A DNA stretch of 64,000 nucleotides from DATAAP01 sp041690495 (GTDB taxonomy: Bacteria; Pseudomonadota; Alphaproteobacteria; CACIAM-22H2), in NCBI GenBank assembly GCA_041690495.1, contig JAWLHE010000001.1, positions 558,001 to 622,000 on the forward strand. Reading direction: 5' to 3'. This document shows positions 26,236 through 34,959 of the stretch, piece by piece (within the stretch, counting starts at the first letter, position 1; the number at the start of each line of letters is the position of its first letter). A model generated the notes under the pieces. The model saw only the letters and a program-made list of their open reading frames with translations, ran no database searches and was not told the DNA's origin. Both the position numbers and the translations under genes were made by a program.

Positions 26236-26322
26236 GCCCTCGGACTTGATCCGAGGGCCCAGTTCAAAAAGTGCTGGTGGGAAGATCGCTACTGGGTTCT
26301 CGGGTCAAGCCCGAGGACGGCA
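26236..26322. repeat. Pair of inverted intergenic palindromic repeat units (BIME-like)
   Basis: Unit one is GCCCTCGGA-CTTGA-TCCGAGGGC (26236-26258). Unit two, in the opposite orientation, has CTCGGG-TCAAG-CCCGAG at 26299-26315. The plan, orientation and the ACTTGAT/TCAAG cores match the pair at 4635-4742. It fills most of the 199-base gap between pgi and mutL. Confidence 0.7.
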
Positions 26323-26356
26323 AACCTTTGCTGATTGCGGCATCTGAGGAGGCGCC

Positions 26357-27691
26357 TCAGCCCATTTCCGCCAGATACTGCCGGGCCAGCTTCTTGCCCT
26401 CCTCGACCGCGGGCTGGTCGAACGGGTCGACGCCGAACAGGTCGGCGGCGATGATCGTCTCCAGCATGAAATGCATGAGCAGGCCGCCCATGCTGCGCTC
26501 GTCGAGAGTCGGGACGCGGATGATCCGGACCGGCCTTCCGTTGCGGGCCAATGTCTCGGCGGTGGCGCGCTGCGAGACGTCGAGCAGGTCGCCCAGCGTC
26601 CGGTCGGCGAGCCAGTCCAGCGCCTCGTCCTGCAGCATGTCGGCGGTGTAGCGGGGACCGGTGCTGCGCGTCTCGCCCATGATGATCGTGTACAACTTGT
26701 CGGCGGGGCCGCTCAGATAGAGCTGGAGCTGGCTGTGCTGGTCGACCGCGCCCTGGGCGCGGATCGGCGTCGTGCCCTTGCCGTCCTTGCCGAGGCTCTC
26801 GGCCCAGAGCTGGCGGAACCACAGCCCGAACGGCGCCAGCCGGTCGAGATAGGGCATGACCACCGTCTGGGCGATGCCGCGCTGCTTGGCCAGGGCCACG
26901 TTGATCGCGGCGCCGACCGCGGGCAGCGAGTTGCGCGCCTCGCTGTTGAGCGCGGCATGCAGCGCCTCATACGCGCCGGCGCGCACGAGGGCCGCGTCGA
27001 GCCCGGCGATCAGCGTCGGCAGCAGGCCGGTCGGCGACAGCACCGAATAGCGCCCGCCCACATCGGGATCGTGATCGAGGACCGGAAAGCCGTAGCGCTG
27101 CGCCAGCCGGCGCAGCGGGTTGTCGTTCGGCTCGGTGATCACGGTGGTGCGCTGGCGGAGCGTGTCGCGGCCGGCGGCCTTCTCGATGCGCGGCAGCAGG
27201 GCGAGCGCCTGCGACAGGGTTTCGGCCGTCCCGCCCGATTTCGAGACGATGACCAGACCCGTATTGGCGAGATCGACGCTCTCGACGACCTTCTCGAAGC
27301 CCCACGGATCGACGTTCTCGATGAACCACAGCTGCGGCCGCCCGGCAAGATGGCCCGCGGAGCCGAGCCCGCCATCGGCGAGCGCCGTCACGGTCCTGGC
27401 GCCGAGGCTCGAGCCGCCGGTGCCGAGCACGATCACGTGGCCGAGATCGCGATACCGCCCGGCGGCTTCCCCGAGCGGGCGCATGTCGTCCTTCCGTTCG
27501 GGAAGATTGAGGATCGGCAGCGAGCCGTCGCCATGCGCCTTGCGCAGCCGCTTCAGCGTGGTCTCGGCCGAGGCGAGATGCTCGAGATAGCTGCGCTCGT
27601 CGAGGCCGCCTTCGACCTTCGGCGCGAAGCAGTTCTCGACGTCCTGGTGATAGCTCGACGGTGCGATCGTATCGGTTTCGAGGTCAGGCAT
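26357..27691 (-). CDS. pgi: Glucose-6-phosphate isomerase
   Basis: A 444-residue enzyme of the shorter bacterial PGI branch that interconverts glucose 6-phosphate and fructose 6-phosphate. The SIS-fold phosphate loop is VSKSGGTAETLSQAL; other conserved sites are VLGTGGSSLGARTV and the active-site histidine and glutamine in GAVDQHSQLQLYLSG. The start MPDLETDTIA at 27691 lies eight bases after the stop of the M16 gene on the same strand, so they probably share a transcript. A paired palindromic repeat separates it from mutL. Confidence 0.93.
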   Translation of the reverse strand: MPDLETDTIAPSSYHQDVENCFAPKVEGGLDERSYLEHLASAETTLKRLRKAHGDGSLPILNLPERKDDMRPLGEAAGRYRDLGHVIVLGTGGSSLGARTVTALADGGLGSAGHLAGRPQLWFIENVDPWGFEKVVESVDLANTGLVIVSKSGGTAETLSQALALLPRIEKAAGRDTLRQRTTVITEPNDNPLRRLAQRYGFPVLDHDPDVGGRYSVLSPTGLLPTLIAGLDAALVRAGAYEALHAALNSEARNSLPAVGAAINVALAKQRGIAQTVVMPYLDRLAPFGLWFRQLWAESLGKDGKGTTPIRAQGAVDQHSQLQLYLSGPADKLYTIIMGETRSTGPRYTADMLQDEALDWLADRTLGDLLDVSQRATAETLARNGRPVRIIRVPTLDERSMGGLLMHFMLETIIAADLFGVDPFDQPAVEEGKKLARQYLAEMG

Positions 27692-27699
27692 GTCGGTCC

Positions 27700-29055
27700 T
27701 CAGCCGCCACTCTTGGCGGGGTTGGTTTCGGTGGTCGGGTCGCCGTCGATGCCTTCGGGGTGGCCGACGACGACCGTCAGGAGGCGTGCGGGATCGAGCA
27801 GCTCGCGCGCGACGCGGCGCGCATCCTCGAGCGTGACCTGATTGATCAGCGCATCGCGACGGTCGAGATAATCGATGCCCAGCCGATCGTACTGGACGGA
27901 GACCAGTATGCGCGCGATCTGGCTCGTGGAACTGAGCCGAAGCGCGAACGACCCGGTCAGGTATTTCTTGGCATTCTCGATTTCCTCCTGCGTCGGGCCC
28001 TGCTCGTGCACGCGCCGCCACACCTCCTGCGTCACCTCGAGGGCGCGGCCGGCGCGCGAGTTCTCGGTCGAGCTCGAGCCGACGACCATGGCAGCATGAT
28101 CGAAGGTCCACAGCGATGTATGGATGCCGTAAGTCAGGCCGCGCTTCTCGCGCACTTCTTCCATCAGGCGCGAGTTGAAGCCGCCGCCGCCGAGGATGTA
28201 GTTGATGATCGACGCGGCGTACCAGTCGGGATGGTCGCGTTTGATACCCTGTTCGCCGAGCACGATGATGCTTTGCGGCGCCGGCCGGCGGACGACGATG
28301 GTGCGGCCGGCCCCCTCGGGTGTCGTCTCCGCGACCTTGCCGGGCGCGGCCTTCTCCGGCAGCGCACCGAAGGCGCGGTCGAGGAGGGGCCCAAGATCCT
28401 CGGCCGAAATGTCGCCGACCGCGCCGACGATGAGATTGTCGCGGGCCAGCCGCGCGCCGACGAAGGCCCTGAAATCAGCGGCGGTCAGCGCCGACACGCT
28501 TTCGATCGTGCCGCGCGCGGGCTTGCCGTAGGGGTGGTCGGGGAAAGCAGTGGCCATGAAGGTCCGCCGCGCGATCGTGTCGGGGTTCTCGGCCTCGCGC
28601 GCCAGGATCGCCAGAGTACGCGCGCGCAGCCGCTCGATATCCGCGCTGTCGAAGCGCGGCTCGGTCATCGCCATGCGCAGCATGTCGATCGCGACATCGC
28701 GGTGCTCGTTGAGCGTCTTCAGCGAGCCCTGGACCGAGTCGGTTCCGGCGTCGAAATCGAGCCCGATGACGCGGTCCTCGAGCCGTGCCGCGAACGCCTG
28801 CGAGTCGAGATCGCCGGCTCCTTCGGTCAGCAGGCCCATCGCCATCATCGCGCGGCCTTCCTTTCCGGCGGGATCGAGCGCGGCGCCGCCGCGAAAGCTG
28901 AACTCCAGCGCGATCATCGGCACCATGGCGTCGCGCACCAGCCAAGCCTCGATTCCGCCCGGGCTGATCACCCGTTCGATCTTCATCGCCGCGGCGGGCG
29001 ATGCCGCCGCGGCGAACAGGACGAGCACGAGCGTGAGACGCCGCAGGAATGTCAT
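27700..29055 (-). CDS. M16 family peptidase-like subunit lacking the zinc motif
   Basis: A 451-residue protein with a Sec signal peptide (LTLVLVLFAAAASPAAA, AXA end) and the M16 two-domain fold. The HxxEH zinc motif expected near residue 70 is absent; the region reads ALDPAGKEGRAMMAMGLL. The C-terminal half keeps the substrate-binding R/Y pair in EVREKRGLTYGIHTSLW, the hallmark of the non-catalytic M16 partner. It is encoded 13 bases after the catalytic M16 gene, as in many alphaproteobacteria, and probably forms a periplasmic heterodimer with it. Confidence 0.9.
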   Translation of the reverse strand: MTFLRRLTLVLVLFAAAASPAAAMKIERVISPGGIEAWLVRDAMVPMIALEFSFRGGAALDPAGKEGRAMMAMGLLTEGAGDLDSQAFAARLEDRVIGLDFDAGTDSVQGSLKTLNEHRDVAIDMLRMAMTEPRFDSADIERLRARTLAILAREAENPDTIARRTFMATAFPDHPYGKPARGTIESVSALTAADFRAFVGARLARDNLIVGAVGDISAEDLGPLLDRAFGALPEKAAPGKVAETTPEGAGRTIVVRRPAPQSIIVLGEQGIKRDHPDWYAASIINYILGGGGFNSRLMEEVREKRGLTYGIHTSLWTFDHAAMVVGSSSTENSRAGRALEVTQEVWRRVHEQGPTQEEIENAKKYLTGSFALRLSSTSQIARILVSVQYDRLGIDYLDRRDALINQVTLEDARRVARELLDPARLLTVVVGHPEGIDGDPTTETNPAKSGG

Positions 29056-29068
29056 GAGAATCTCCGGG

Positions 29069-30427
29069 TCAGCTGCTCGGCTTCGGCAGCAACAGGCCGG
29101 TCACCGAACGATCGGGCAGCAGGATCGCGCGGGCCGCGGCATTGACCTGTGCCGTCGTCACGGCACCGATTCGCTGCGGCCACGCCTCGACATCGGCGAT
29201 GCTCTGGCCGGTGGTGAGCGCCGAGCCGATGACGCGCGCCCCGGTCGACAGGCTGTCGCGCGCATAGACCGCGGCCGCGCGCATGCGGTCCTTGGCGCGT
29301 GCGACCTCGTCGTCGTTGGCGCCGTCCTTCAGCAGACGCTCGATCTCGCGGTCGAGCGCCGCCTCGACCGCGCCGATCTCGATGCCGGGGCGGGCACTTG
29401 CGGAAACCGCGAACGAGCTCATGTCGAGCGAATCGGCGTCGTACCAGGCGCCGGCGCCCGTCGCGATCTTCTGATCGACGACCAGCGCGCGGTTGAGCCG
29501 GCTGGTTGCCGCCCCGCCCAGCAGTTCGGCCAGCACCTGCAGCGCGTAGGCATGCTCCTTAGCGCCGGCGACGTAGCTCGGCGCCAGGTAGTTGCGTGTC
29601 ACCGAGGGCTGGGGAACGCGCGGATCCTTGAGCTCGACGCGGCGGGCGGCGCGCGCCTCCGGTTCCTGGGGACGGCGGCGCTCCGGCACGGGCCGGGCGG
29701 AGATCGGGCCGTAATAGCGCTCCGCCAAGGGCTTCAGGTCCGCAACCGTGATGTCGCCGGCGACGATCAGAATGGCATTGTTCGGCGCATAATAGGCATC
29801 GTACCAGGCGATCGCATCCGCGCGCGTCAGGCCGCGTATCTCGTGCTCCCAGCCGATCACCGGCCGGCCATAGGGATGGTTGAGAAACATCGCCGCAGCC
29901 ATCTGCTCGCGCAGCAGCGAGGGGGGACGGTTCTCGATGACCTGGCGGCGTTCCTCGAGGATCACGTCGCGCTCGGGAGTCACGATTTCGTCGGTCAGGG
30001 CGAGATTGGCCATGCGGTCGGCCTCGAGCTTCATCACCAGCTCGAGCCGGTCGCGCGACACGTTCTGGAAATAGCCCGTGTAGTCGTAGCTGGTGAACGC
30101 GTTGTCGCGCCCGCCGTTGCGCGCCACGGTTTTCGAGAATTCGCCGGGCGGCACGTCGCGTGTGCCGCGGAACATGAGATGCTCGAGGAAATGCGCGATG
30201 CCTGACTTGCCCCAGGCCTCGTCAGCGGCGCCGGCCTTGTACCAGACCATGTGCGTGACGATGGGCGAGCGGTGGTTGGAGATCACCACCACCTGCAGGC
30301 CATTGGCGAGCGTGAAGGTTTCGGGGTTGAAGACCTGTGCCGGTGCGGCACGGATTCCGAGAAGCCCGGCCGCAAGCGCGGCGAGAACCGCGAATCCGGG
30401 AAGTCGCAAGAGCTGCCGGCGTGACAT
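29069..30427 (-). CDS. M16 family zinc metallopeptidase (catalytic subunit)
   Basis: A 452-residue periplasmic protease. A signal peptide (LPGFAVLAALAAGLLGIRAAPAQ) is followed by the catalytic motif HFLEHLMFRGT (HxxEH) and the downstream zinc glutamate in ERDVILEERRQVIENRP. The ATG at 30427 has GGAG ten bases upstream. A strong terminator lies upstream at 30495-30535, so this gene starts a new unit and does not belong to the ileS operon. It pairs with the zinc-less homologue encoded next. Confidence 0.93.
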   Translation of the reverse strand: MSRRQLLRLPGFAVLAALAAGLLGIRAAPAQVFNPETFTLANGLQVVVISNHRSPIVTHMVWYKAGAADEAWGKSGIAHFLEHLMFRGTRDVPPGEFSKTVARNGGRDNAFTSYDYTGYFQNVSRDRLELVMKLEADRMANLALTDEIVTPERDVILEERRQVIENRPPSLLREQMAAAMFLNHPYGRPVIGWEHEIRGLTRADAIAWYDAYYAPNNAILIVAGDITVADLKPLAERYYGPISARPVPERRRPQEPEARAARRVELKDPRVPQPSVTRNYLAPSYVAGAKEHAYALQVLAELLGGAATSRLNRALVVDQKIATGAGAWYDADSLDMSSFAVSASARPGIEIGAVEAALDREIERLLKDGANDDEVARAKDRMRAAAVYARDSLSTGARVIGSALTTGQSIADVEAWPQRIGAVTTAQVNAAARAILLPDRSVTGLLLPKPSS

Positions 30428-30494
30428 CAATTGATTTCTCCTTCGTTCGGCGGATCGGCCGGTCCCGCGCCCGACGGTGCGGCGGACACGCGGA

Positions 30495-30535
30495 AATAAA
30501 AATGGCCCTCGCGCCGATTTGTTCGGGGCAAGAGC
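30495..30535 (-). terminator. Rho-independent terminator after the DUF3035 lipoprotein gene
   Basis: Read on the minus strand, GGCTCTTGC pairs with GCGAGGGCC (two wobble pairs), with an inner CCGA-ACAAA-TCGG extension, and is followed by ATTTTTATTT. It ends the ACT-ileS-lspA-DUF3035 transcript about 40 bases after the last stop codon. Confidence 0.75.
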
Positions 30536-30576
30536 CACTATAACCTCGTCGACGGCAGTGGAAGCCGTTCCAAGTG

Positions 30577-31155
30577 CTAGAAAATCCCCTCCAGCGCGCC
30601 CTTCCGGCGGCGGCGGATGATGGGTGTATCGCCGTCGGAAACCGAGCGGCCGAGCGCCTGGTTCTCGCGCAGGCGCTGTGCTTCGCGCTGCGGATCGACC
30701 ACGGTGCCCGGATTCTCGGGCTTGCGCCAGAACACGATGCGGTCGAGGAAGGTGCGGTCGGCATCGGCCAGGGCCGCGGATTCGCGGTCGACCGTCTCGC
30801 GGATACGCGGATCGGACTGCGGCGCGCCGACCTTGGTGAGGAGAGCGGCCTCGCTGGCGCTGGCGCCGGCGGGCACGGTCGGGCCGGTCTGCACCGTTCC
30901 AAACACGACCTGCCGCGCCTGTTCGGGGATAGTCTGCTCCTGCGGGCGGCTCGCACCGGGCGTAGGCGGCCTCAGCGCGTAGTCGGGGGGCAGGGACAGC
31001 GGCGCGCGATTGACGATCCGGAACTCGTCCGGGGGGGCTTTCTCGAAGCCGAGGGCCTTGCGGGTGTCGCCGCAGGCGCTCAAGGCCAAGCCAGCTGCCA
31101 CCAGCACCGCCGGCAGGGCGATGCCTCGGCGCGACCATGCTGCAGAAGACGTCAT
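30577..31155 (-). CDS. DUF3035 family lipoprotein (possible BamF-type BAM component)
   Basis: A 192-residue lipoprotein: signal with hydrophobic core ALPAVLVAAGLALSAC and lipobox LSAC at about residue 28. The mature N terminus GDTRKALGFEKAPPDEFRIV and LSLPPDYALRPP are the DUF3035 signature of alphaproteobacteria; some annotations call this family BamF of the outer-membrane assembly complex, which I have not been able to verify here. The rest is low-complexity and probably disordered, ending in basic RRRRKGALEGIF. ATG overlaps the lspA stop by four bases, which is apt since LspA cleaves lipoprotein signals. Confidence 0.8.
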   Translation of the reverse strand: MTSSAAWSRRGIALPAVLVAAGLALSACGDTRKALGFEKAPPDEFRIVNRAPLSLPPDYALRPPTPGASRPQEQTIPEQARQVVFGTVQTGPTVPAGASASEAALLTKVGAPQSDPRIRETVDRESAALADADRTFLDRIVFWRKPENPGTVVDPQREAQRLRENQALGRSVSDGDTPIIRRRRKGALEGIF

Positions 31156-31634
31156 GGGTTCTTTTTAGCCGAGCGCTGTGTCAGGAACAAGGCATCGAAG
31201 CACAACAGGACGACCCCGACCGTAATCGCCGAATCGGCGATGTTGAAGGCCGGCCAGTGCCAGCCGAAGGCATGGATATCCAGAAAATCGAACACGGCGC
31301 CATAGCGCACCCGATCGACGACATTGCCGATGGCGCCGCCGATCACCAGGCCGAGGGCGACCCCGACCAGGGGGTGGTCGGCGCTTCTCAGCCAGAATCC
31401 GAGCGCCGCAACGATCGCCAGCGCCAGCACGACGAACACGATCGAGGCGCCGGCAGAGCCGGAGTTGAACAGGCCGAAGCTGATGCCGTAATTCCATACC
31501 GTGACCAGGTTGAAGAACGGCAACACTTCGATGGCGTGCTGACCCTGCACGACAAGGAGGTCATGGAAATAGAGCTTGGCTGCCTGGTCGAGTGCCAGGA
31601 CGACTGCCGCGATGATCAGTCCAAGCCGGAGCAT
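31152..31634 (-). CDS. lspA: Lipoprotein signal peptidase II
   Basis: A 160-residue inner-membrane aspartyl peptidase with four transmembrane segments. The catalytic aspartates are in GNVVDRVRYG and FNIADSAITVG, and the conserved asparagine turn is VWNYGISFGLF. It removes signal peptides from prolipoproteins after diacylglycerol addition. The gene lies 19 bases after ileS and overlaps the DUF3035 lipoprotein gene, the usual alphaproteobacterial order ileS-lspA. Confidence 0.95.
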   Translation of the reverse strand: MLRLGLIIAAVVLALDQAAKLYFHDLLVVQGQHAIEVLPFFNLVTVWNYGISFGLFNSGSAGASIVFVVLALAIVAALGFWLRSADHPLVGVALGLVIGGAIGNVVDRVRYGAVFDFLDIHAFGWHWPAFNIADSAITVGVVLLCFDALFLTQRSAKKNP

Positions 31635-31653
31635 TGGCGGCGCCCGGCCGTCT

Positions 31654-34512
31654 CTACTCGGCCGCGCTACGCCGGTGCGCGACGGCATCGGAGCAGCGCT
31701 CGCACAGGTCGGGATGGACCGGGTTCCGGCCGACCTCGGGCAGCACGCGCCAGCAGCGCTGGCATTTCTCGCCCTCCGCGGCACGGAACGCGACCGCGAC
31801 CGCGGGGACGTCGTCGAGCGCGAAATGCTCCGGCGGCTGCGTGCCGAAGCGCTGGCGCTCCAGCCCGGAGGTGATGCAAATCTCGTCGAGATCGAGGCCG
31901 GCCAGCGCCTCGTCATAGGTCTCGTCGGTGAACAGGACTGGGGCTGCCTGCAGGCTCGAGCCGATCTTCTTGTCGGCGCGCGCCAGCTCGAGGGCGCCGG
32001 TGACGACCCGGCGCACGTCGCGGATCCTGTCCCATTTCCGGGCGAGAGCGGCGTCACGCCACGCCGGGTCGACCTCCGGGAAGGTGCGCAGATGCACGCT
32101 GTCGGTATCCGGGAATCGCGTGAGCCACGCTTCTTCGGCGGTGAAGCACAGGACGGGGGCGAGCCACGCGGTCAGGTGAGAAAAGAGCTGGTCGAGGACG
32201 GTGCGCGTCGCGCGCCGGCGCAGCGCATCGGGCCGGTCGCAGTAGAGCGAGTCCTTGCGGATGTCGAAATAGAAGGCCGACAGATCGACAGCGCAGAAAT
32301 TGTGAAGTGCCGTGTAGAACGCGTTGAAGCGGAAATACTCGTCCGCGGCAGTGTCGCTCACCGTCTTGCGCAGCAGCTCGTCGAGCTCGGCAAGGCGATG
32401 CAGCACCCAGCGCTCAAGCTCGGGCAGGGCCTGCGCGGGCACGCTCTCGGCGTCGCTGAAGCCGGCAAGCGCGCCGAGGACATAGCGCAGCGTGTTGCGC
32501 AGGCGGCGATAGAGCTCGGCCTGGTATTTCAGGATCTCGGGGCCGATGCGCAGGTCTTCCGAATAGTCGGACGCGACGACCCACAGGCGCAGGATGTCCG
32601 CGCCGTACTTGCCGGCGACGTCCTGCGGCGAGGTGACGTTGCCGAGCGACTTCGACATCTTGCGGCCCTGTTCGTCGAGCACGAAGCCGTGCGTGAGCAC
32701 CGCGTCATAGGGCGCGCGGCCGCGCGTGCCGCAGGATTCGAGCAGCGAGGAATGGAACCAGCCGCGATGCTGGTCGGAGCCTTCGAGATAGAGCGAGGCG
32801 GGCCACTTCAGGTCCGGGCGCTTTTCGAGAACGAAGGCGTGCGTCGAGCCTGAATCGAACCAGACGTCGACGATGTCCTTTACCTGCTCGAAATCTTCCG
32901 GATTGTACTTGTCGCCGAGAAAGCGCGACGGCGGGCTTGCGTACCAGGCGTCGGCGCCCTCGGCCTCGAAGGCCTGCGCCACGCGCTCGATCACCTCGGG
33001 ATCGCGCAGCGGCTCGCCGGTGCGCTTGTCGACGAAAATGGCGATCGGCACGCCCCAGGCGCGCTGGCGCGAGATGACCCAGTCCGGCCGGCTCTCGATC
33101 ATCGAATAGAGCCGGTTGTAGCCGGAGCGCGGCACCCACTTGGTCGCGTCGATCGCCGCGAGCGCCTTCTTCCGCAAATCGTTCTTCTCCATCGAGATGA
33201 ACCATTGCGGCGTGTTCCGGAAGATCAGCGGCGCCTTGGAACGCCATGAATGCGGGTAGCTGTGCACGAGGCTGCCCTTGGCGAGCAGCGCATTCGCCTC
33301 GATCAGCGCCTTGATGACGGCGCCGTTGGCGTCGCCCGGCTTGCCCTCCGCCGTATAGACGCGCTTGCCGGCGAAAATCGGCACGTGCGGGTAATAGCTG
33401 CCGTCCTCGGCGACGGTGCGCGGTACCTCGACGCCGTTCCTGACGCCGAGCTGCCAGTCGTCGTCGCCATGGCCCGGCGCGATGTGGACGATGCCTGTGC
33501 CGGCTTCGGTCGTGACGAAGTCGCCGTGGAACGGCTTGACGTCGAACTCGTAGCCGCGCCCGTGCAGCGGGTGCGCGCAGACCGTCCCCGCGAGATCTTC
33601 GCCGCGCACCTCGCCGACGACGCGGGATTCCGTGATCCTGACCGCCTGCTCGAAGTCGGCACGCAAGGCCCTGGCGACCAGCAGACGCTCGCCGACGCGC
33701 GCGAGGCTGCCTTCGGCGATCGCGGCGACTTCGATGACCGCATAGTCGATCTCGTTGCCGAAGGCGAGGGCGCGATTGCCCGGAATCGTCCACGGCGTGG
33801 TCGTCCAGATGACGATCGCCGCGCCTTCGAGCGCCGGCTTCGACGCCTTGACGATCGGGAAGCGGACATAGATCGTCGCCGACTTGTGGTCGTGATACTC
33901 GATCTCGGCCTCGGCGAGCGCGGTCTGCTCGACCACCGACCACATCACCGGCTTGTCGCCGCGATAGAGGCTGCCGTTCACGGTGAACTTGCCGAGCTCG
34001 CGCACGATCTGCGCCTCGGCGGCATAGGACATGGTCGAGTAGTAGTTCTCCCAGTCGCCCTCGACGCCGAGCCGCTTGAACTCGTCGCGCTGGACGTCGA
34101 TCCATTTCTCGGCGAACTCGCGGCATTCGCGCCGGAACTCGACGATCGGCACCGCGTCCTTGTCCTTGCCCTTGGCGCGGTACTCCTCTTCGATCTTCCA
34201 TTCGATCGGCAGGCCGTGGCAGTCCCAGCCGGGCACGTAATTGGCGTCCTTGCCCAGCATCTGCTGCGAGCGGTTGATGACGTCCTTGAGGATCTTGTTC
34301 AGCGCCGTGCCGATATGGAGATGACCGTTGGCGTAGGGCGGGCCGTCATGCAGCACGAACTTCTCGCGGCCCTTGGTCGCCGCGCGCAACTTCCTGAACA
34401 GCTCCATCTTCTGCCAGCGCGCGAGCATGTCCGGCTCGCGCCTGGGCAGGTCGCCGCGCATCGGGAACGGCGTGCTCGGCAGGAAAACCGTGTCCTTGTA
34501 GTCAGTCGTCAT
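31654..34512 (-). CDS. ileS: Isoleucyl-tRNA synthetase
   Basis: A 952-residue class I synthetase. HIGH-type motif HLHIGTAL near residue 64 and GRKMSKSLGN carrying KMSKS are intact. The editing domain occupies about residues 190-400 (TTTPWTIPGNRALAF). The C-terminal zinc module CQRCWRVLPEVGR...CERCSDAV belongs to the bacterial IleS1 type. The length is typical. The start ATG at 34512 overlaps the stop of an ACT-domain gene by four bases (ATGA). Confidence 0.97.
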   Translation of the reverse strand: MTTDYKDTVFLPSTPFPMRGDLPRREPDMLARWQKMELFRKLRAATKGREKFVLHDGPPYANGHLHIGTALNKILKDVINRSQQMLGKDANYVPGWDCHGLPIEWKIEEEYRAKGKDKDAVPIVEFRRECREFAEKWIDVQRDEFKRLGVEGDWENYYSTMSYAAEAQIVRELGKFTVNGSLYRGDKPVMWSVVEQTALAEAEIEYHDHKSATIYVRFPIVKASKPALEGAAIVIWTTTPWTIPGNRALAFGNEIDYAVIEVAAIAEGSLARVGERLLVARALRADFEQAVRITESRVVGEVRGEDLAGTVCAHPLHGRGYEFDVKPFHGDFVTTEAGTGIVHIAPGHGDDDWQLGVRNGVEVPRTVAEDGSYYPHVPIFAGKRVYTAEGKPGDANGAVIKALIEANALLAKGSLVHSYPHSWRSKAPLIFRNTPQWFISMEKNDLRKKALAAIDATKWVPRSGYNRLYSMIESRPDWVISRQRAWGVPIAIFVDKRTGEPLRDPEVIERVAQAFEAEGADAWYASPPSRFLGDKYNPEDFEQVKDIVDVWFDSGSTHAFVLEKRPDLKWPASLYLEGSDQHRGWFHSSLLESCGTRGRAPYDAVLTHGFVLDEQGRKMSKSLGNVTSPQDVAGKYGADILRLWVVASDYSEDLRIGPEILKYQAELYRRLRNTLRYVLGALAGFSDAESVPAQALPELERWVLHRLAELDELLRKTVSDTAADEYFRFNAFYTALHNFCAVDLSAFYFDIRKDSLYCDRPDALRRRATRTVLDQLFSHLTAWLAPVLCFTAEEAWLTRFPDTDSVHLRTFPEVDPAWRDAALARKWDRIRDVRRVVTGALELARADKKIGSSLQAAPVLFTDETYDEALAGLDLDEICITSGLERQRFGTQPPEHFALDDVPAVAVAFRAAEGEKCQRCWRVLPEVGRNPVHPDLCERCSDAVAHRRSAAE

Positions 34513-34790
34513 AGGGCCTCGGCGGCGTGCAGTTTCATGGCCGTCAGGACGCGCTCGACATGGACGACGTTTCTGAGGCAGGCGGCGATGTGCTCGGCGG
34601 TGTCCGGTTCGAGATCGCCGATCTGGAGGTCGATCGACAGGTCGCGACCGGCCACCGACGCATGAAAGCGCGACGGCACCAGGCCGCGCTTGGCGAACAG
34701 CTCCAGTACGCGCGGCATCACCGAGGCGTCCGGCGCTGCAAAGACGGAAAAACAGTAAGTGGGAGCAGGGCGTAAATCAGTCGCAGGCAT
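34509..34790 (-). CDS. Small ACT-domain protein, IlvN/IlvM-like
   Basis: A 93-residue protein consisting of essentially one ACT domain: CFSVFAAPDASVMPRVLELF, RGLVPSRFHASV and LRNVVHVERVLTA follow the beta-alpha-beta-beta-alpha-beta plan. The closest look is to the regulatory (small) subunit of acetolactate synthase, which senses valine or isoleucine, but no large subunit is nearby. The ATG at 34790 has AAGGAG ten bases upstream; a start at 34823 is possible. Its four-base overlap with ileS suggests coupled translation and a link between branched-chain amino-acid sensing and isoleucyl-tRNA charging. Confidence 0.7.
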   Translation of the reverse strand: MPATDLRPAPTYCFSVFAAPDASVMPRVLELFAKRGLVPSRFHASVAGRDLSIDLQIGDLEPDTAEHIAACLRNVVHVERVLTAMKLHAAEAL

Positions 34791-34959
34791 GATACATGGG
34801 CTCCTTCGCGGAAAGCTGGACACGAGCGCGATCTTCCCGATCCTCGGCGAGGATCGGGTCGATAATTCGCTCGGCCGGCGAAGGTATGCGGGCCCATGCG
34901 GTCATTGCGGGCGGATCATATGAAGCGAGGTCGGGCACCGTCAAGCGAGACCCGGGGCA

